Assembly (NCBI RefSeq): GCF_051014445.1
Contig: NC_135134.1
Location: forward strand, 25,795,672 to 25,859,671
DNA from: Colletes latitarsis
Lineage: Eukaryota > Arthropoda > Insecta > Hymenoptera > Colletidae
Direction of reading: 5' to 3'
Length of the DNA stretch: 64,000 nucleotides
A program made the translations under genes and the position numbers. Positions 35,545-49,344 of this stretch are shown here, piece by piece. The first letter of the stretch is position 1. The number at the start of each line of letters is the position of its first letter. The notes below the pieces were generated by a model. It did not search any database. It saw nothing but the letters and a program-made list of their open reading frames with translations, and was not told where the DNA came from.

Positions 35545-38500
35545 ATTACTACGTGATCCAAACCAGAAAAAAACCCAGGATCTGTTCAACAAGTATGTGA
35601 AGTATGCCAAAGTATGAGTCTGATGAGGGCAAATCCCAGGCCTAACCTAGACCTAACATGCGTTATTATCTAAAATATTGATCGTGACCAGGTTTAATCG
35701 ACTGTTTCTGTGTGGTACCACATTACTTCCCTTATCCAAACCAGAAATAACCCAGGATCTGTTCAACAAGTATGTGATAAATGCGAAAGTATGAACCTGA
35801 TGAGGGCAAATCCCAGACCTAACCTAGACCTAACATGTGTTATCCTCTAAAATAATAATTGAAACCAGGTTCAATGGTCTGCTTCAGTGTGGTACCACAT
35901 TACTACGTGATCCAAACCAGAAAAAACCCTGGATCTGTTCAACAAGTGTGTGAAAAACGCGAAAGTTTGAGTCTGATGAGGGCAAATCCCAGGCCTAACC
36001 TAGACCTAACATGCGTTATCCTCTAAAATATTTATCGAAACCAGGTTTCATGGACGGTTTCAGTGTGGTACCACATTACCACGTGATTCACGCCAGAAAA
36101 AACCCTGGATCTGTACAACAAGTATGTGAAGAATGCGAAAGTATGAGCCAGATGAGGGCAAATCCTAGACCTAACCCAGACCTAACATGCGTCATCCTCT
36201 AAAATATTGGTCGAGACCAGATTCAGTCGACAGTTTCAGTGTGGTACCACTTTACTACGTGATCCAAACCAGAAATAACCCAGGTTCTGTTGAACAAGTA
36301 TGTGAAGAATGCGAAAACATGGGTCTGATGAGGGCAAATCCTAGACCTAACCCAGAGCTAACATGCGTTATCATCAAAAATATTGATCGAAACCAGGTTT
36401 AATCGACTGTTTCAGACTGGTACCACATTACTACGTTATCCAATCCAGTAAAATCCAAGGATCTGCCCAACAAGAATGAGAGATATGCGAAAGTATGAGT
36501 CTGATGAGGGCAAATCCCAGGCCTAACCTAGACCTAACATGCGTTATCCTCTAAAATATTGATCGAAACCAGGTTTAATTGACTGTTTCAGTGTGGTACC
36601 ACATTACCACGTGATTCAAGCCAGAAAAAGCACAGGATCTGTACAACAAGTATGTGAAATATGCGAGAGTATGAGTCTGATGAGGGCAAATACTAGACTT
36701 AACCCAGACCTAACATGCGTTATCATCTAAAATATTGATCGAAACCAGGTTTAATCGACTGTTTCAGAGTGATATCACATTACTACGTGATCCAAACCAG
36801 AAAAAACCCAGGAACTGTTCAACAAGTATGAGCAATATGCGAAAGTTTCAGTCTGAAGAGGGCAAATCCCAGGCCTAACCTAGACCTAACATGCGTTATC
36901 CTCTAAAGTATTGATCGAAACCGGGTTTCATGGACGGTTTCAGTGTGGTACCACATTACCACGTGATTCAAACCAGAAAAAACCCAGGATCTGTACAACA
37001 AGTATGTGAAGAATGCGAAAGTATGAGCCAGATGAGGGCAAATCCCAGTCCTAACCTAGACCTAACATGCGTTATCCTCTAAAATATTGATCGAAACCAA
37101 GTTTCATGGACTGTATCAGTGTGGTACCACATTACCACGTGATTCAAGCCAGAAAAAACTTAGGATCTGTACAACAAGTATGTGAAATATGCGAAAGTAT
37201 GAGTCTGATGAGGGCAAATACTAGACCTAACCCGGACCTAACATGCGTTATCATCTAAAATATTGATCGAAACCAGGTTTAATCGACTGTTTCAGTGTGC
37301 TACCACATTACTACGTGATCCAATCCAGAAAAATCCAAGGATCTGCGCAACAAGTATGAGAAATATGCGAAAGTTTGAGTCTGGTGAGGGCAAATCCCAA
37401 GCCTAACCTAGACCTAACATGCGTTATCCTCTAAAATATTGATCGAAACCATGTTTCATGGACTGTATCAGTGTGGTACCACATTACCACGTGACTCAAA
37501 CCAGAAAAAACCCAGGATCTGTACAACAAGTATGAGAAAAATGCGAAAGTTTGAGTCTGATGAAGGCAAATCCCAGGCCTAACCTAGACCTAACATGCGT
37601 TATCCTCTAAAATATTGGTCGAAACCAGGTTTCATGGACTGTATCAGTGTGGTACCACATTACCACGTGATTCAAGCCAGAAAAAACCCAGGATCTGTAC
37701 AACAAGTATGTGAAAAATGCGAAAGTATGACCCTGATGTGGGCAAATCCCAGAGCTTTCCCAGACCTAACATGCGATATCGTCTAAAATATTGATCGAAA
37801 CCAGGTTTAATCGACTGTTTCAGTGTGGTACCACATTACTACGTGATCCAAACCAGAAAAAGCCCAGGATCTGGCCTACGAGTATGCGAAAAATGCGAAA
37901 GAATGAGTCTGATGAGGGCAAATCCCAGGTTTAACCTAGACCTAACATGCGTTACCCTCAAAAATATTGATCGAGACTAGGTTTCATGGACTGTTTCAGT
38001 GTGGTACCAAATTACTACGTGATCCAATCCAGAAAAATCCAAGGATCTGGTCAACAAGTGTGAGAAATATGCGAAAGTTGAGTCTGATTAGGGCAAATCC
38101 CAGGCCAAACCTAGACCTAACATACGTTATCCTCTAAAATATTGTTCGAGACCAGGATTTATCGACTGTTTCAGTGTGGTACCACTTTACTACGTGATCC
38201 AAACCAGAAATAACCCAGGACCTGTTCAACAAGTTTGTGAAGAATGCGAAAGTATAGGTCTGATGAGGGCAAATCCTAGACCTAACCCAGACCTAACATG
38301 CGTTATCATCTAAAATATTGATCGAAACCAGGTTTAATCGACTGTTTGAGTGCGGTACTACATTACCACCTGATCCAAACCAGAAAAAACCCAGGATCTG
38401 TACAACAAGTATGTGAAAAATGCGAAAGTATGAGCCTGATGAGGGCGAATCCCAGGCCTAACCTAGACCTAACATGCGTTATCCTCTAAAATATTGTGCG

Positions 38501-39655
38501 AGACCAGGATTAATCGGCTGTTTCAGTGTGGTACCACTTTACTACGTGATCCAAACCAGAAAAAGCCCAGGATCTGCCCAACAAGTATGAGAAATATGCG
38601 AAAGTTTGAGTCTGATGAGGGCAAATCCCAGGCCTAACCTAGACCTACCATGGTGTATCCTCTAAAATATTGGTCGTATCCAGGTTTAATTAACTGTTAC
38701 ACTGGGGTACCACATTACTACGAGATTCAAGCCAGAAAAAACCCAGGATCTGTACAACAAGTATGTGAAAAATGCGAAAGTATGAGCCTGATGAGGGCAA
38801 ATCCCAGGCCTAACCTAGACCTAACATGCGTTATCCTATAAAATATTGATCGAGACCGGGATTAATCGACTGTTTCAGTGTGGTACCACTTTACTACGTG
38901 ATCCAAACCTTAAAAAGCCAGGGTTCTGTTTAACAAGTATGTGAAAAATGCGAATGTATGACCCTGATGAGGGCAAATCCCAGACCTATCCCAGACCTAA
39001 CATGCGATATCGTCTAAAATATTGATCGAAACCAGGTTTAATCGACTGTTTCAGTGAGGTACCACATTACTACGTGATCCAAACCAGAAAAAGCCCAGGA
39101 TCTGGCCTACGAGTATGCGAAAAATGCGAAAGAATGAGCCTGGTGAGGGCAAATCCCACGCCTAACCTAGACCTAACATGGTGTATCCTCTAAAATATTG
39201 GTCGTATCCAGGTTTAATTAACTGTTTCACTGTGGTACCACATTACTACGTGATCCAATCCAGAAAAATCCAAGGATCTGCCCAACAAGTATGAGAAATA
39301 TCCGAAAGTTTGAGTCTGATGAGGGCAAATCCCAGGCCTAACCTAGACCTAACATGCGTTATCCTCTAAAATATTGATCGAAACCAGGTTTCGTGGACTG
39401 TATCAGTGTGGTACCACATTACCACGTGATTCAAGCCAGAAAAAACCCAGGATCTGTACAACAAGTATGTGAAAAATGCGACAGTATGAGCCTGATGAGG
39501 GCAAATCCCAGGCCTAACCTAGACCTAACATGCGTTATCCTCTAAAATATTGTTCGAGACCAGGATTAATCGACTGTTTCAGTGTGGTACCACTTTACTA
39601 CGTGATCCAAACCAGAAAAAGCCCAGGATCTGGCCAACGAGTATGCGAAAAATGC
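35545..39655. repeat. Long satellite block, first copy (pairs with 40474-43704)
   Basis: The block shares rare variants in order with 40474-43704. Offsets fall from 4929 (CGTGATTCACGCC, 36081) to 4753 (AATACTAGACTTAACC, 36691), 4225 (GGCCTACGAG, about 37870) and 4049 (CCATGGTGTATCC, 38647; GTTTCGTGGACTG, 39388). The steps equal 1, 3 and 1 monomers. Confidence 0.85.
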
Positions 39656-40473
39656 GAAAGTATGAGCCTGATGAGAGCAAATCCCAACCTAACCTAGACC
39701 TAACATGCTTTATTCTCTAAAATATTTATCGAAACCAGGTTCATTGGACTGTTTCAGTGTGGTACCACATTATTACGTGATCCAAACCAGAAGAATCCCA
39801 GGATCTGTTCAACAACTGTGTGAAAAAAGCGAAAGTACGCGCCTGATGAGGGCAAATCCCAGACCAATCCCAGACCCAACTTGCGTCATCCTATAAAATA
39901 TTGATCGAAACAAGGTTTAATTGACTGTTTCAGTGTGGTACCATTTTGCTACGTTATCCAATGCAGAAAAAACCATTGATCAGGTCAACATGTATGTTAA
40001 AACTGCGAAAGTATGACCCTGATGAGGGCAAATCCCAGAACTAACCTAGACCTGACATGTGTTATCCTCTAAAATAATAATTGAAACCAGGTTCAATGGT
40101 CTGCTTCAGTGTGGTACCACATTACTACGTGATCCAAACCAGAAAAAACCCAGGATCTGTTCAACAAGTGTGTGAAAAACGCGAAAGTATGAGCCTGATG
40201 AGGGTAAATCCTAGACCTAACACAGACCTAACATGCGTTATCCTCTAAAATATTTTTCAAGACCAGGTTTAATTGAATGTTTCGGTGTAGTACCACATTA
40301 CTACGTGATCCAAACGAGAAAAAAACCCAGGATCTGTTCAACAAGTATGTGAAGTATGCCAAAGTATGAGTCTGATGAGGGCAAATCCCAGGCCTAACCT
40401 AGACCTAACATGCGTTATCCTCTAAAATAATAATTGAAACCAGGTTTAATGGTCTGCTTCAGTGTGGTACCAC

Positions 40474-43400
40474 ATTACTACGTGATCCAAACCAGAAAAA
40501 AACCCAGGATCTGTTCAACAAGTATGTGAAGTATGCCAAAGTATGAGTCTGATGAGGGCAAATCCCAGGCCTAACCTAGACCTAACATGCGTTATTATCT
40601 AAAATATTGATCGTGACCAGGTTTAATCGACTGTTTCTGTGTGGTACCACATTACTTCCCTTATCCAAACCAGAAATAACCCAGGATCTGTTCAACAAGT
40701 ATGTGATAAATGCGAAAGTATGAACCTGATGAGGGCAAATCCCAGACCTAACCTAGACCTAACATGTGTTATCCTCTAAAATAATAATTGAAACCAGGTT
40801 CAATGGTCTGCTTCAGTGTGGTACCACATTACTACGTGATCCAAACCAGAAAAAACCCAGGATCTGTTCAACAAGTGTGTGAAAAACGCGAAAGTTTGAG
40901 TCTGATGAGGGCAAATCCCAGGCCTAACCTAGACCTAACATGCGTTATCCTCTAAAATATTTATCGAAACCAGGTTTCATGGACGGTTTCAGTGTGGTAC
41001 CACATTACCACGTGATTCACGCCAGAAAAAACCCTGGATCTGTACAACAAGTATGTGAAGAATGCGAAAGTATGAGCCAGATGAGGGCAAATCCTAGACC
41101 TAACCCAGACCTAACATGCGTCATCCTCTAAAATATTGGTCGAGACCAGATTCAGTCGACAGTTTCAGTGTGGTACCACTTTACTACGTGATCCAAACCA
41201 GAAATAACCCAGGTTCTGTTGAACAAGTATGTGAAGAATGCGAAAACATGGGTCTGATGAGGGCAAATCCTAGACCTAACCCAGAGCTAACATGCGTTAT
41301 CATCAAAAATATTGATCGAAACCAGGTTTAATCGACTGTTTCAGACTGGTACCACATTACTACGTTATCCAATCCAGTAAAATCCAAGGATCTGCCCAAC
41401 AAGAATGAGAGATATGCGAAAGTATGAGTCTGATGAGGGCAAATACTAGACTTAACCCAGACCTAACATGCGTTATCATCTAAAATATTGATCGAAACCA
41501 GGTTTAATCGACTGTTTCAGAGTGATATCACATTACTACGTGATCCAAACCAGAAAAAACCCAGGAACTGTTCAACAAGTATGAGCAATATGCGAAAGTT
41601 TCAGTCTGAAGAGGGCAAATCCCAGGCCTAACCTAGACCTAACATGCGTTATCCTCTAAAGTATTGATCGAAACCGGGTTTCATGGACGGTTTCAGTGTG
41701 GTACCACATTACCACGTGATTCAAACCAGAAAAAACCCAGGATCTGTACAACAAGTATGTGAAGAATGCGAAAGTATGAGCCAGATGAGGGCAAATCCCA
41801 GTCCTAACCTAGACCTAACATGCGTTATCCTCTAAAATATTGATCGAAACCAAGTTTCATGGACTGTATCAGTGTGGTACCACATTACCACGTGATTCAA
41901 GCCAGAAAAAACTTAGGATCTGTACAACAAGTATGTGAAATATGCGAAAGTATGAGTCTGATGAGGGCAAATACTAGACCTAACCCGGACCTAACATGCG
42001 TTATCATCTAAAATATTGATCGAAACCAGGTTTAATCGACTGTTTCAGTGTGCTACCACATTACTACGTGATCCAATCCAGAAAAAGCCCAGGATCTGGC
42101 CTACGAGTATGCGAAAAATGCGAAAGAATGAGTCTGATGAGGGCAAATCCCAGGCTTAACCTAGACCTAACATGCGTTACCCTCAAAAATATTGATCGAG
42201 ACTAGGTTTCATGGACTGTTTCAGTGTGGTACCAAATTACTACGTGATCCAATCCAGAAAAATCCAAGGATCTGGTCAACAAGTGTGAGAAATATGCGAA
42301 AGTTGAGTCTGATGAGGGCAAATCCCAGGCAAAACCTAGACCTAACATACGTTATCCTCTAAAATATTGTTCGAGACCAGGATTTATCGACTGTTTCAGT
42401 GTGGTACCACTTTACTACGTGATCCAAACCAGAAATAACCCAGGACCTGTTCAAGAAGTATGTGAAAAATGCGAAAGTATGAGCCTGATGAGGGCGAATC
42501 CCAGGCCTAACCTAGACCTAACATGCGTTATCCTCTAAAATATTGTGCGAGACCAGGATTAATCGGCTGTTTCAGTGTGGTACCACTTTACTACGTGATC
42601 CAAACCAGAAAAAGCCCAGGATCTGCCCAACAAGTATGAGAAATATGCGAAAGTTTGAGTCTGATGAGGGCAAATCCCAGGCCTAACCTAGACCTACCAT
42701 GGTGTATCCTCTAAAATATTGGTCGTATCCAGGTTTAATTAACTGTTACACTGGGGTACCACATTACTACGTGATTCAAGCCAGAAAAAACCCAGGATCT
42801 GTACAACAAGTATGTGAAAAATGCGAAAGTATGAGCCTGATGAGGGCAAATCCCAGGCCTAACCTAGACCAAACATGCGTTATCCTATAAAATATTGATC
42901 GAGACCGGGATTAATCGACTGTTTCAGTGTGGTACCACTATACTACGTGATCCAAACCTTAAAAAGCCAGGGTTCTGTTTAACAAGTATGTGAAAAATGC
43001 GAATGTATGACCCTGATGAGGGCAAATCCCAGACCTATCCCAGACCTAACATGCGATATCGTCTAAAATATTGATCGAAACCAGGTTTAATCGACTGTTT
43101 CAGTGAGGTACCACATTACTACGTGATCCAAACCAGAAAAAGCCCAGGATCTGGCCTACGAGTATGCGAAAAATGCGAAAGAATGAGCCTGGTGAGGGCA
43201 AATCCCAGGCCTAACCTAGACCTAACATGGTGTATCCTCTAAAATATTGGTCGTATCCAGGTTTAATTAACTGTTTCACTGTGGTACCACATTACTACGT
43301 GATCCAATCCAGAAAAATCCAAGGATCTGCCCAACAAGTATGAGAAATATCCGAAAGTTTGAGTCTGATGAGGGCAAATCCCAGGCCTAACCTAGACCTA

Positions 43401-43704
43401 ACATGCGTTATCCTCTAAAATATTGATCGAAACCAGGTTTCGTGGACTGTATCAGTGTGGTACCACATTACCACGTGATTCAAGCCAGAAAAAACCCAGG
43501 ATCTGTACAACAAGTATGTGAAAAATGCGACAGTATGAGCCTGATGAGGGCAAATCCCAGGCCTAACCTAGACCTAACATGCGTTATCCTCTAAAATATT
43601 GTTCGAGACCAGGATTAATCGACTGTTTCAGTGTGGTACCACTTTACTACGTGATCCAAACCAGAAAAAGCCCAGGATCTGGCCAACGAGTATGCGAAAA
43701 ATGC
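40474..43704. repeat. Long satellite block, second copy with monomer losses
   Basis: This copy matches 35545-39655 but lacks five monomers at three separate places, each loss being a whole number of monomers. Just upstream, about 39650-40180 matches 34900-35430 (offset 4752), and the part near 40209 matches the area near 32649 (CCTAGACCTAACACAGACC). The region is therefore a mosaic of several earlier blocks. Confidence 0.8.
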
Positions 43705-44059
43705 GAAAGTATGACCCTGATGTGGGCAAATCCCAGACCTATCCCAGACCTAACATGCGATATCGTCTAAAATATTGATCGAAACCAGGTTTAATCGACT
43801 GTTTCAGTGTGGTACCAGATTACTACGTGATCCAAACCAGAAGAAGCCCAGGATCTGGCCAACGAGTATGCGAAAAATGCGAAAGAATGAGTCAGATGAG
43901 GGCAAATACTAGACCCAACCCAGAACTAACATGCGTTATCATGTAAAATATTGATCGAAACGAGGCTTAATCGACTGTTTCAGAGTGGTACCACATTACT
44001 ACGTGATCCAAACCAGAAAAAACCCAGGATCTGTTCATGAAGTATGTGAAGAATGCGAA

Positions 44060-44640
44060 AGTATGAGCCTGATGAGGGCAAATCCCAGGCCAAACCTAGA
44101 CCTAACATGCGTTATCCTCTAAAATATTGTTCGAGACCAGGATTTATCGACTGTTTCAGTGTGGTACCACTTTACTACGTGATCCAAACCAGAAATAACC
44201 CAGGACCTGTTCAACAAGTATGTGAAGAATGCGAAAGTATAGGTCTGATGAGGGCAAATCCAAGACCTAACCCAGACCTAACATGCGTTATCATCTAAAA
44301 TATTGATCGAAACCAGGTTTAATCGACTGTTTCAGAGTGGTACCACATTACTACCTGAACCAAACCAGAAATAACCCTGGAACTGTTCAACTAGTATGTG
44401 AGGAATGCGAAAGTATGGGTCTGATGAGGGCAAATCCCAGGCCTAACCTAGACCTAGCATGAGTTATCCTCTAAAATATTGATCGAAACCAGGTTTAATG
44501 GACTGCTTCAGTGTGGTACCACATTCTTACGTGATGCAGACCAGTGAAAGCCCAGGATCTGGCCAACAGGTATGTGAGAAATGCGAAAGTATGAGTCTGA
44601 TGAGGGCAAATACTAGACCCAACCCAGAACTAACATGCGT
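44060..44640. repeat. Satellite block repeated at 46172-46752 (offset 2112)
   Basis: The variant CCCAGGCCAAACCTAGACC occurs at 44091 and 46203 (counted at CAAACC), exactly 12 monomers apart, with matching TGAACCAAACCAGAAATAACC and GATGCAGACCAGTGAAAGC monomers downstream. A neighbouring stretch near 45191 recurs near 46775, nine monomers away. Confidence 0.75.
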
Positions 44641-47600
44641 TATCATCTAAAATATTGATGGAAACGAGGCTTAATCGACTGTTTCAGAGTGGTACCACAT
44701 TACTACGTGATCCAAACCAGAAAAAACCCAGGATCTGTTCATCAAGTATGTGAAGAATGCGAAAGTATGAGCCAGATGAGGGCAAATCGCAGACCTATCC
44801 CAGACCCAACTTGCGTTATCCTCTAAAATATTGGTCGAGACCATGTTTAATCGACTGTTTGAGTGTGGTACCACATTACCACCTGATCCAAACCAGAAAT
44901 AGCCCAGGATCTGGCCAACGATTATGCGAAAAATGCGAAGGTATGAGCCAGATGAGGGCAAATCCTAGACCTATCCCAGACCTAACATGCGTTACCCTCA
45001 AAGATATTGATCAAAACGAGGTTTAATCGACTGTTTCAGTGTGGTACCACATTACTACCTGATCCAGACCACTGAATGCCCAGGATCTGGCCAACGAGTA
45101 TGTGAGAAATGCGAAGGTGTGAGCCTGATGAGGGCATATCCAACACCTATCCCAGACCTAACTTGCGTTATCAACTAAAATACTGATCGAGGGCAGGATT
45201 AAGCGACTGTTTCAATGTGGTACCACTTTACTTCCTGTGCCAAACCAGAAAGAGCCCCGGATCTGGCCAACATGTATGAGAAATATGCGAAAGTATGAGC
45301 CTGATGCGGGCAAATCCTGGACCTATCCCAGACCTAACATGCGTTATCCTCTAAAATATTTATTAAGACCAGGTTTAATTGAATGTTTCAGTGTGGCACC
45401 ACATTACTACGTGATCCAAACCAGAAAAATCCTAGGATCTGCCCAACAAGTTTGAGAAATATGCGAAAGTTTGAGTCTGATGAGGGCAATTCCCAGGCCT
45501 AACCTAGACCTAACATGCGTTATCCTCTAAAATATTGATCGAAACCAGGTTTCATGGACTGTATCAGTGTGGTACCACATTACTACGTGATCCAATCCAG
45601 AAAAATCCAAGGATCTGCCCATCAAGAATGAGAAATATGCGAAAGTTTGAGTCTGATGAGGGCAAATCCCAGGCCTAACCTAGACCTAACATGCGTTATC
45701 CTCTAAGATATTGATCGAGACTAGGAGTAATCGACTGTTTCAGTGTGGTACCACTTTACTACGTGATCCAAACCAGAAATAACCCAGGATCTGTTGAACA
45801 TGTATGTGAAGAATGCGAAAACATGGGTCTGATGAGGGCAAATCCTACACCTAACCCAGAGCTAACATGCGTTATCATCAAAAATATTGATCGAAACCAG
45901 GTTTAATCGACTGTCTCAGACTGGTACCACAATACTACGTTATCCAATCCAGCAAAATCCAAGGATATGCCCAACAAGAATGAGAGATATGCGAAAGTAT
46001 GAGTCTGATGAGGGCAAATCCCAGGCCTAACCTAGACCTAACATGCGTTATCCTCTAAAATATTGATCGAAACCAGGTTTAATTGACTGTTTCAGTGTGG
46101 TACCACATTACTACGTTTTCCAATCCAGCAAAATCCAAGGATATGCCCAACAAGAATGAGAGATATGCGAAAGTATGAGTCTGATGAGGGCAAATCCCAG
46201 GCCAAACCTAGACCTAACATGCGTTATCCTCTAAAATATTGTTCGAGACCAGGATTTATCGACTGTTTCAGTGTGGTACCACTTTACTACGTGATCCAAA
46301 CCAGCAATAACCCAGGACCTGTTCAACAAGTATGTGAAGAATGCGAAAGTATAGGTCTGATGAGGGCAAATCCAAGACCTAACCCAGACCTAACATGCGT
46401 TATCATCTAAAATATTGATCGAAACCAGGTTTAATCGACTGTTTCAGAGTGGTACCACATTACTACCTGAACCAAACCAGAAATAACCCTGGAACTGTTC
46501 AACTAGTATGTGAGGAATGCGAAAGTATGGGTCTGATGAGGGCAAATCCCAGGCCTAACCTAGACCTAGCATGAGTTATCCTCTAAAATATTGATCGAAA
46601 CCAGGTTTAATGGACTGCTTCAGTGTGGTACCACATTACTACGTGATGCAGACCAGTGAAAGCCCAGGATCTGGCCAACAGGTATGTGAGAAATGCGAAA
46701 GTATGAGTCTGATGAGGGCAAATACTAGACCCAACCCAGAACTAACTTGCGTTATCAACTAAAATACTGATCGAGGGCAGGTTTAAGCGACTGTTTCAGT
46801 GTGGTACCACTTTACTTCCTGTTCCAAACCAGAAAGAGCCCCGGATCTGGCCAACATGTATGAGAAATATGCGAAAGTATGAGCCTGATGCGGGCAAATC
46901 CTGGACCTATCCCAGACCTAACATGCGTTATCCTCTAAAATATTTATTAAGACCAGGTTTAATTGAATGTTTCAGTGTGGCACCACATTACTACGTGATC
47001 CAAACCAGAAAAATCCTAGGATCTGCCCAACAAGTATGTGAAAAATGCGAAAGTATGAGCCTGATTAGGGCAAATCCTAGACCTAACCTAGACCTAACAT
47101 GAGTTATTCTCTAAAATATTCATCGAAGCCAGGTTTAATGGACTTTTTCAGTGTGGTACCACATTACTACGTTTTCCAAACCAGAAAAAACCCAGGATCC
47201 GTTCAACAAGTATGTGAGGAATGCGAAAGTATGTGTATGATGAAGGAAAATCCCAGGCCTAACCTAGACCTAACTTGCGTTATCCTCTAAAACATTGATC
47301 GAAACCAGGTTTAATGGACTGTTTCAGTGTGGTACCACATTACTACGAGATCCAGACAAGTGAAAGCCCAGGATCTGGCCAACGAGTATGTGAGAAATGC
47401 GAAAGTATGTCCCTGATGAGGGCAAATCCCAGGCCTAACCTAGACCTAACATGCGTTATCCTCTAAGATATTGATCGAGACTAGGAGTAATCGACTGTTT
47501 CAGTGTGGTACCACATTACTTCGTGATCCAGACAAGTGAAAGCCCAGGATCTGGCCAACAAGTATGTGAGAAATGCGAAGGTATGAGCCTGATGAGGGCA

Positions 47601-48288
47601 GAAATCACACCTATCCCAGACCTAACTTCCGTTATCCTATAAAATATTGATCGAGACCGGGATTAATCCGCTGTTTCAGTGTGGTACCACTTTACTACGT
47701 GATCCAAACCAGAAAAAGCCAGGATTCTGTTCAACAAGTATGTGAAAAATGCGAAAGTTTGAGTCTGATGAGGGCAAATCCCAGGCCTAACCTAGACCTA
47801 ACATGCGTTATCCTCTAAAATATTGATCGAAACCAGGTTTCATGGACGGTTTCAGTGTGGTACCACATTACCACGTGATCCAAACCTGAAATAACCCAGC
47901 ATCTGTTGAACAAGTATGTGAAGAATGCGAAAACATGGGCCTGATGAGGGCAAATCCTAGACCTAACCCAGAGCTAACATGCGTTATCATCAAAAATATT
48001 GATCGAAACCAGGTTTAATCGACTGTTTCAGACTGGTACCACATTACTACGTTATCCAATCCAGTAAAATCCAAGGATCTGCCCAACAAGTATGAGAGAT
48101 ATGCGAAAGTATGAGTCTGATGAGGGCAAATCCCAGGGCAAACCTAGAGCTAACCTGCGTTATCATCTAAAATATTGATCGAAACCAGGTTTAATTGACT
48201 CTTTCAGTGTGGTACCACATTACTACGTGATCCAAACCAGAAAAAACCCAGGATCTGTTCAACAAGTTTGTGAAGAATGCGAAAGTAT

Positions 48289-49344
48289 GAGACAGATGAT
48301 GGCAAATCCTAGACCTAACCCAGACCTAGCATGCGTTATCATCTAAAATATTGAACGAAACCAGGTTTAATCGACTGTTTCTGTGTGGTACCACATTACT
48401 ACCTGATCCAAACCAGAAATAACCCAGGATCTGCCCAACAAGTATGAGAAATATGCGAAAGCATGAGCCTGATGCGGGCAAATCCTGGACCTATCCCAGA
48501 CGTAACATGCGTTATCCTCTAAAATATTGTTCGAGACCAGGATTAATCGTCTGTTTCAGTGTGGTACCACTTTACTACGTGATCCAGACCAGAAAAAACC
48601 CAGGATCTGTTCAACAAGTATGTGAAGAATGCGAAAGTATGAGACAGATGAGGGCAAATCCCAGGGCAAACCTAGACCTAACCTGCGTTATCATCTAAAA
48701 TATTGATCGAAACCAGGTTTAATAGACTGTTTCAGTGTGGTACCACATTACTACGTGATCCAAACCAGAAAAAACTCAGGATCTGTTCAACAAGTATGTG
48801 AAGAATGCGAAAGTATGAGACAGATGATGGCAAATCCTAGACCTAACCCAGACCTAGCATGCGTTATCATCTAAAATATTGAACGAAACCAGGTTTAATC
48901 GACTGTTTCTGTGTGGTACCACATTACTACCTGATCCAAACCAGAAATAACCCAGGATCTGCCCAACAAGTATGAGAAATATGCGAAAGCATGAGCCTGA
49001 TGCGGGCAAATCCTGGACCTATCCCAGACGTAACATGCGTTATCCTCTAAAATATTGTTCGAGACCAGGATTAATCGTCTGTTTCAGTGTGGTACCACTT
49101 TACTACGTGATCCAGACCAGAAAAAACCCAGGATCTGTTCAACAAGTATGTGAAGAATGCGAAAGTATGAGACAGATGAGGGCAAATCCCAGGGCAAACC
49201 TAGACCTAACCTGCGTTATCATCTAAAATATTGATCGAAACCAGGTTTAATAGACTGTTTCAGTGTGGTACCACATTACTACGTGATCCAAACCAGAAAA
49301 AACTCAGGATCTGTTCAACAAGTATGTGAAGAATGCGAAAGTAT
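48289..49344. repeat. Two tandem copies of a 528-bp trimer
   Basis: The landmark GAGACAGATGA occurs at 48289, 48817 and 49345 (the last reads GAGACAGATGAGGG), exactly 528 apart. The units 48289-48816 and 48817-49344 are almost identical, which points to a recent local duplication. Confidence 0.85.

Noticed and set aside
36905..36935. CENP-B box in the satellite
   Set aside because: TCGAAACCGGGTTT superficially resembles it, but the required spacing of TTCG, A and CGGG is not met, and most monomers have CAGG rather than CGGG.
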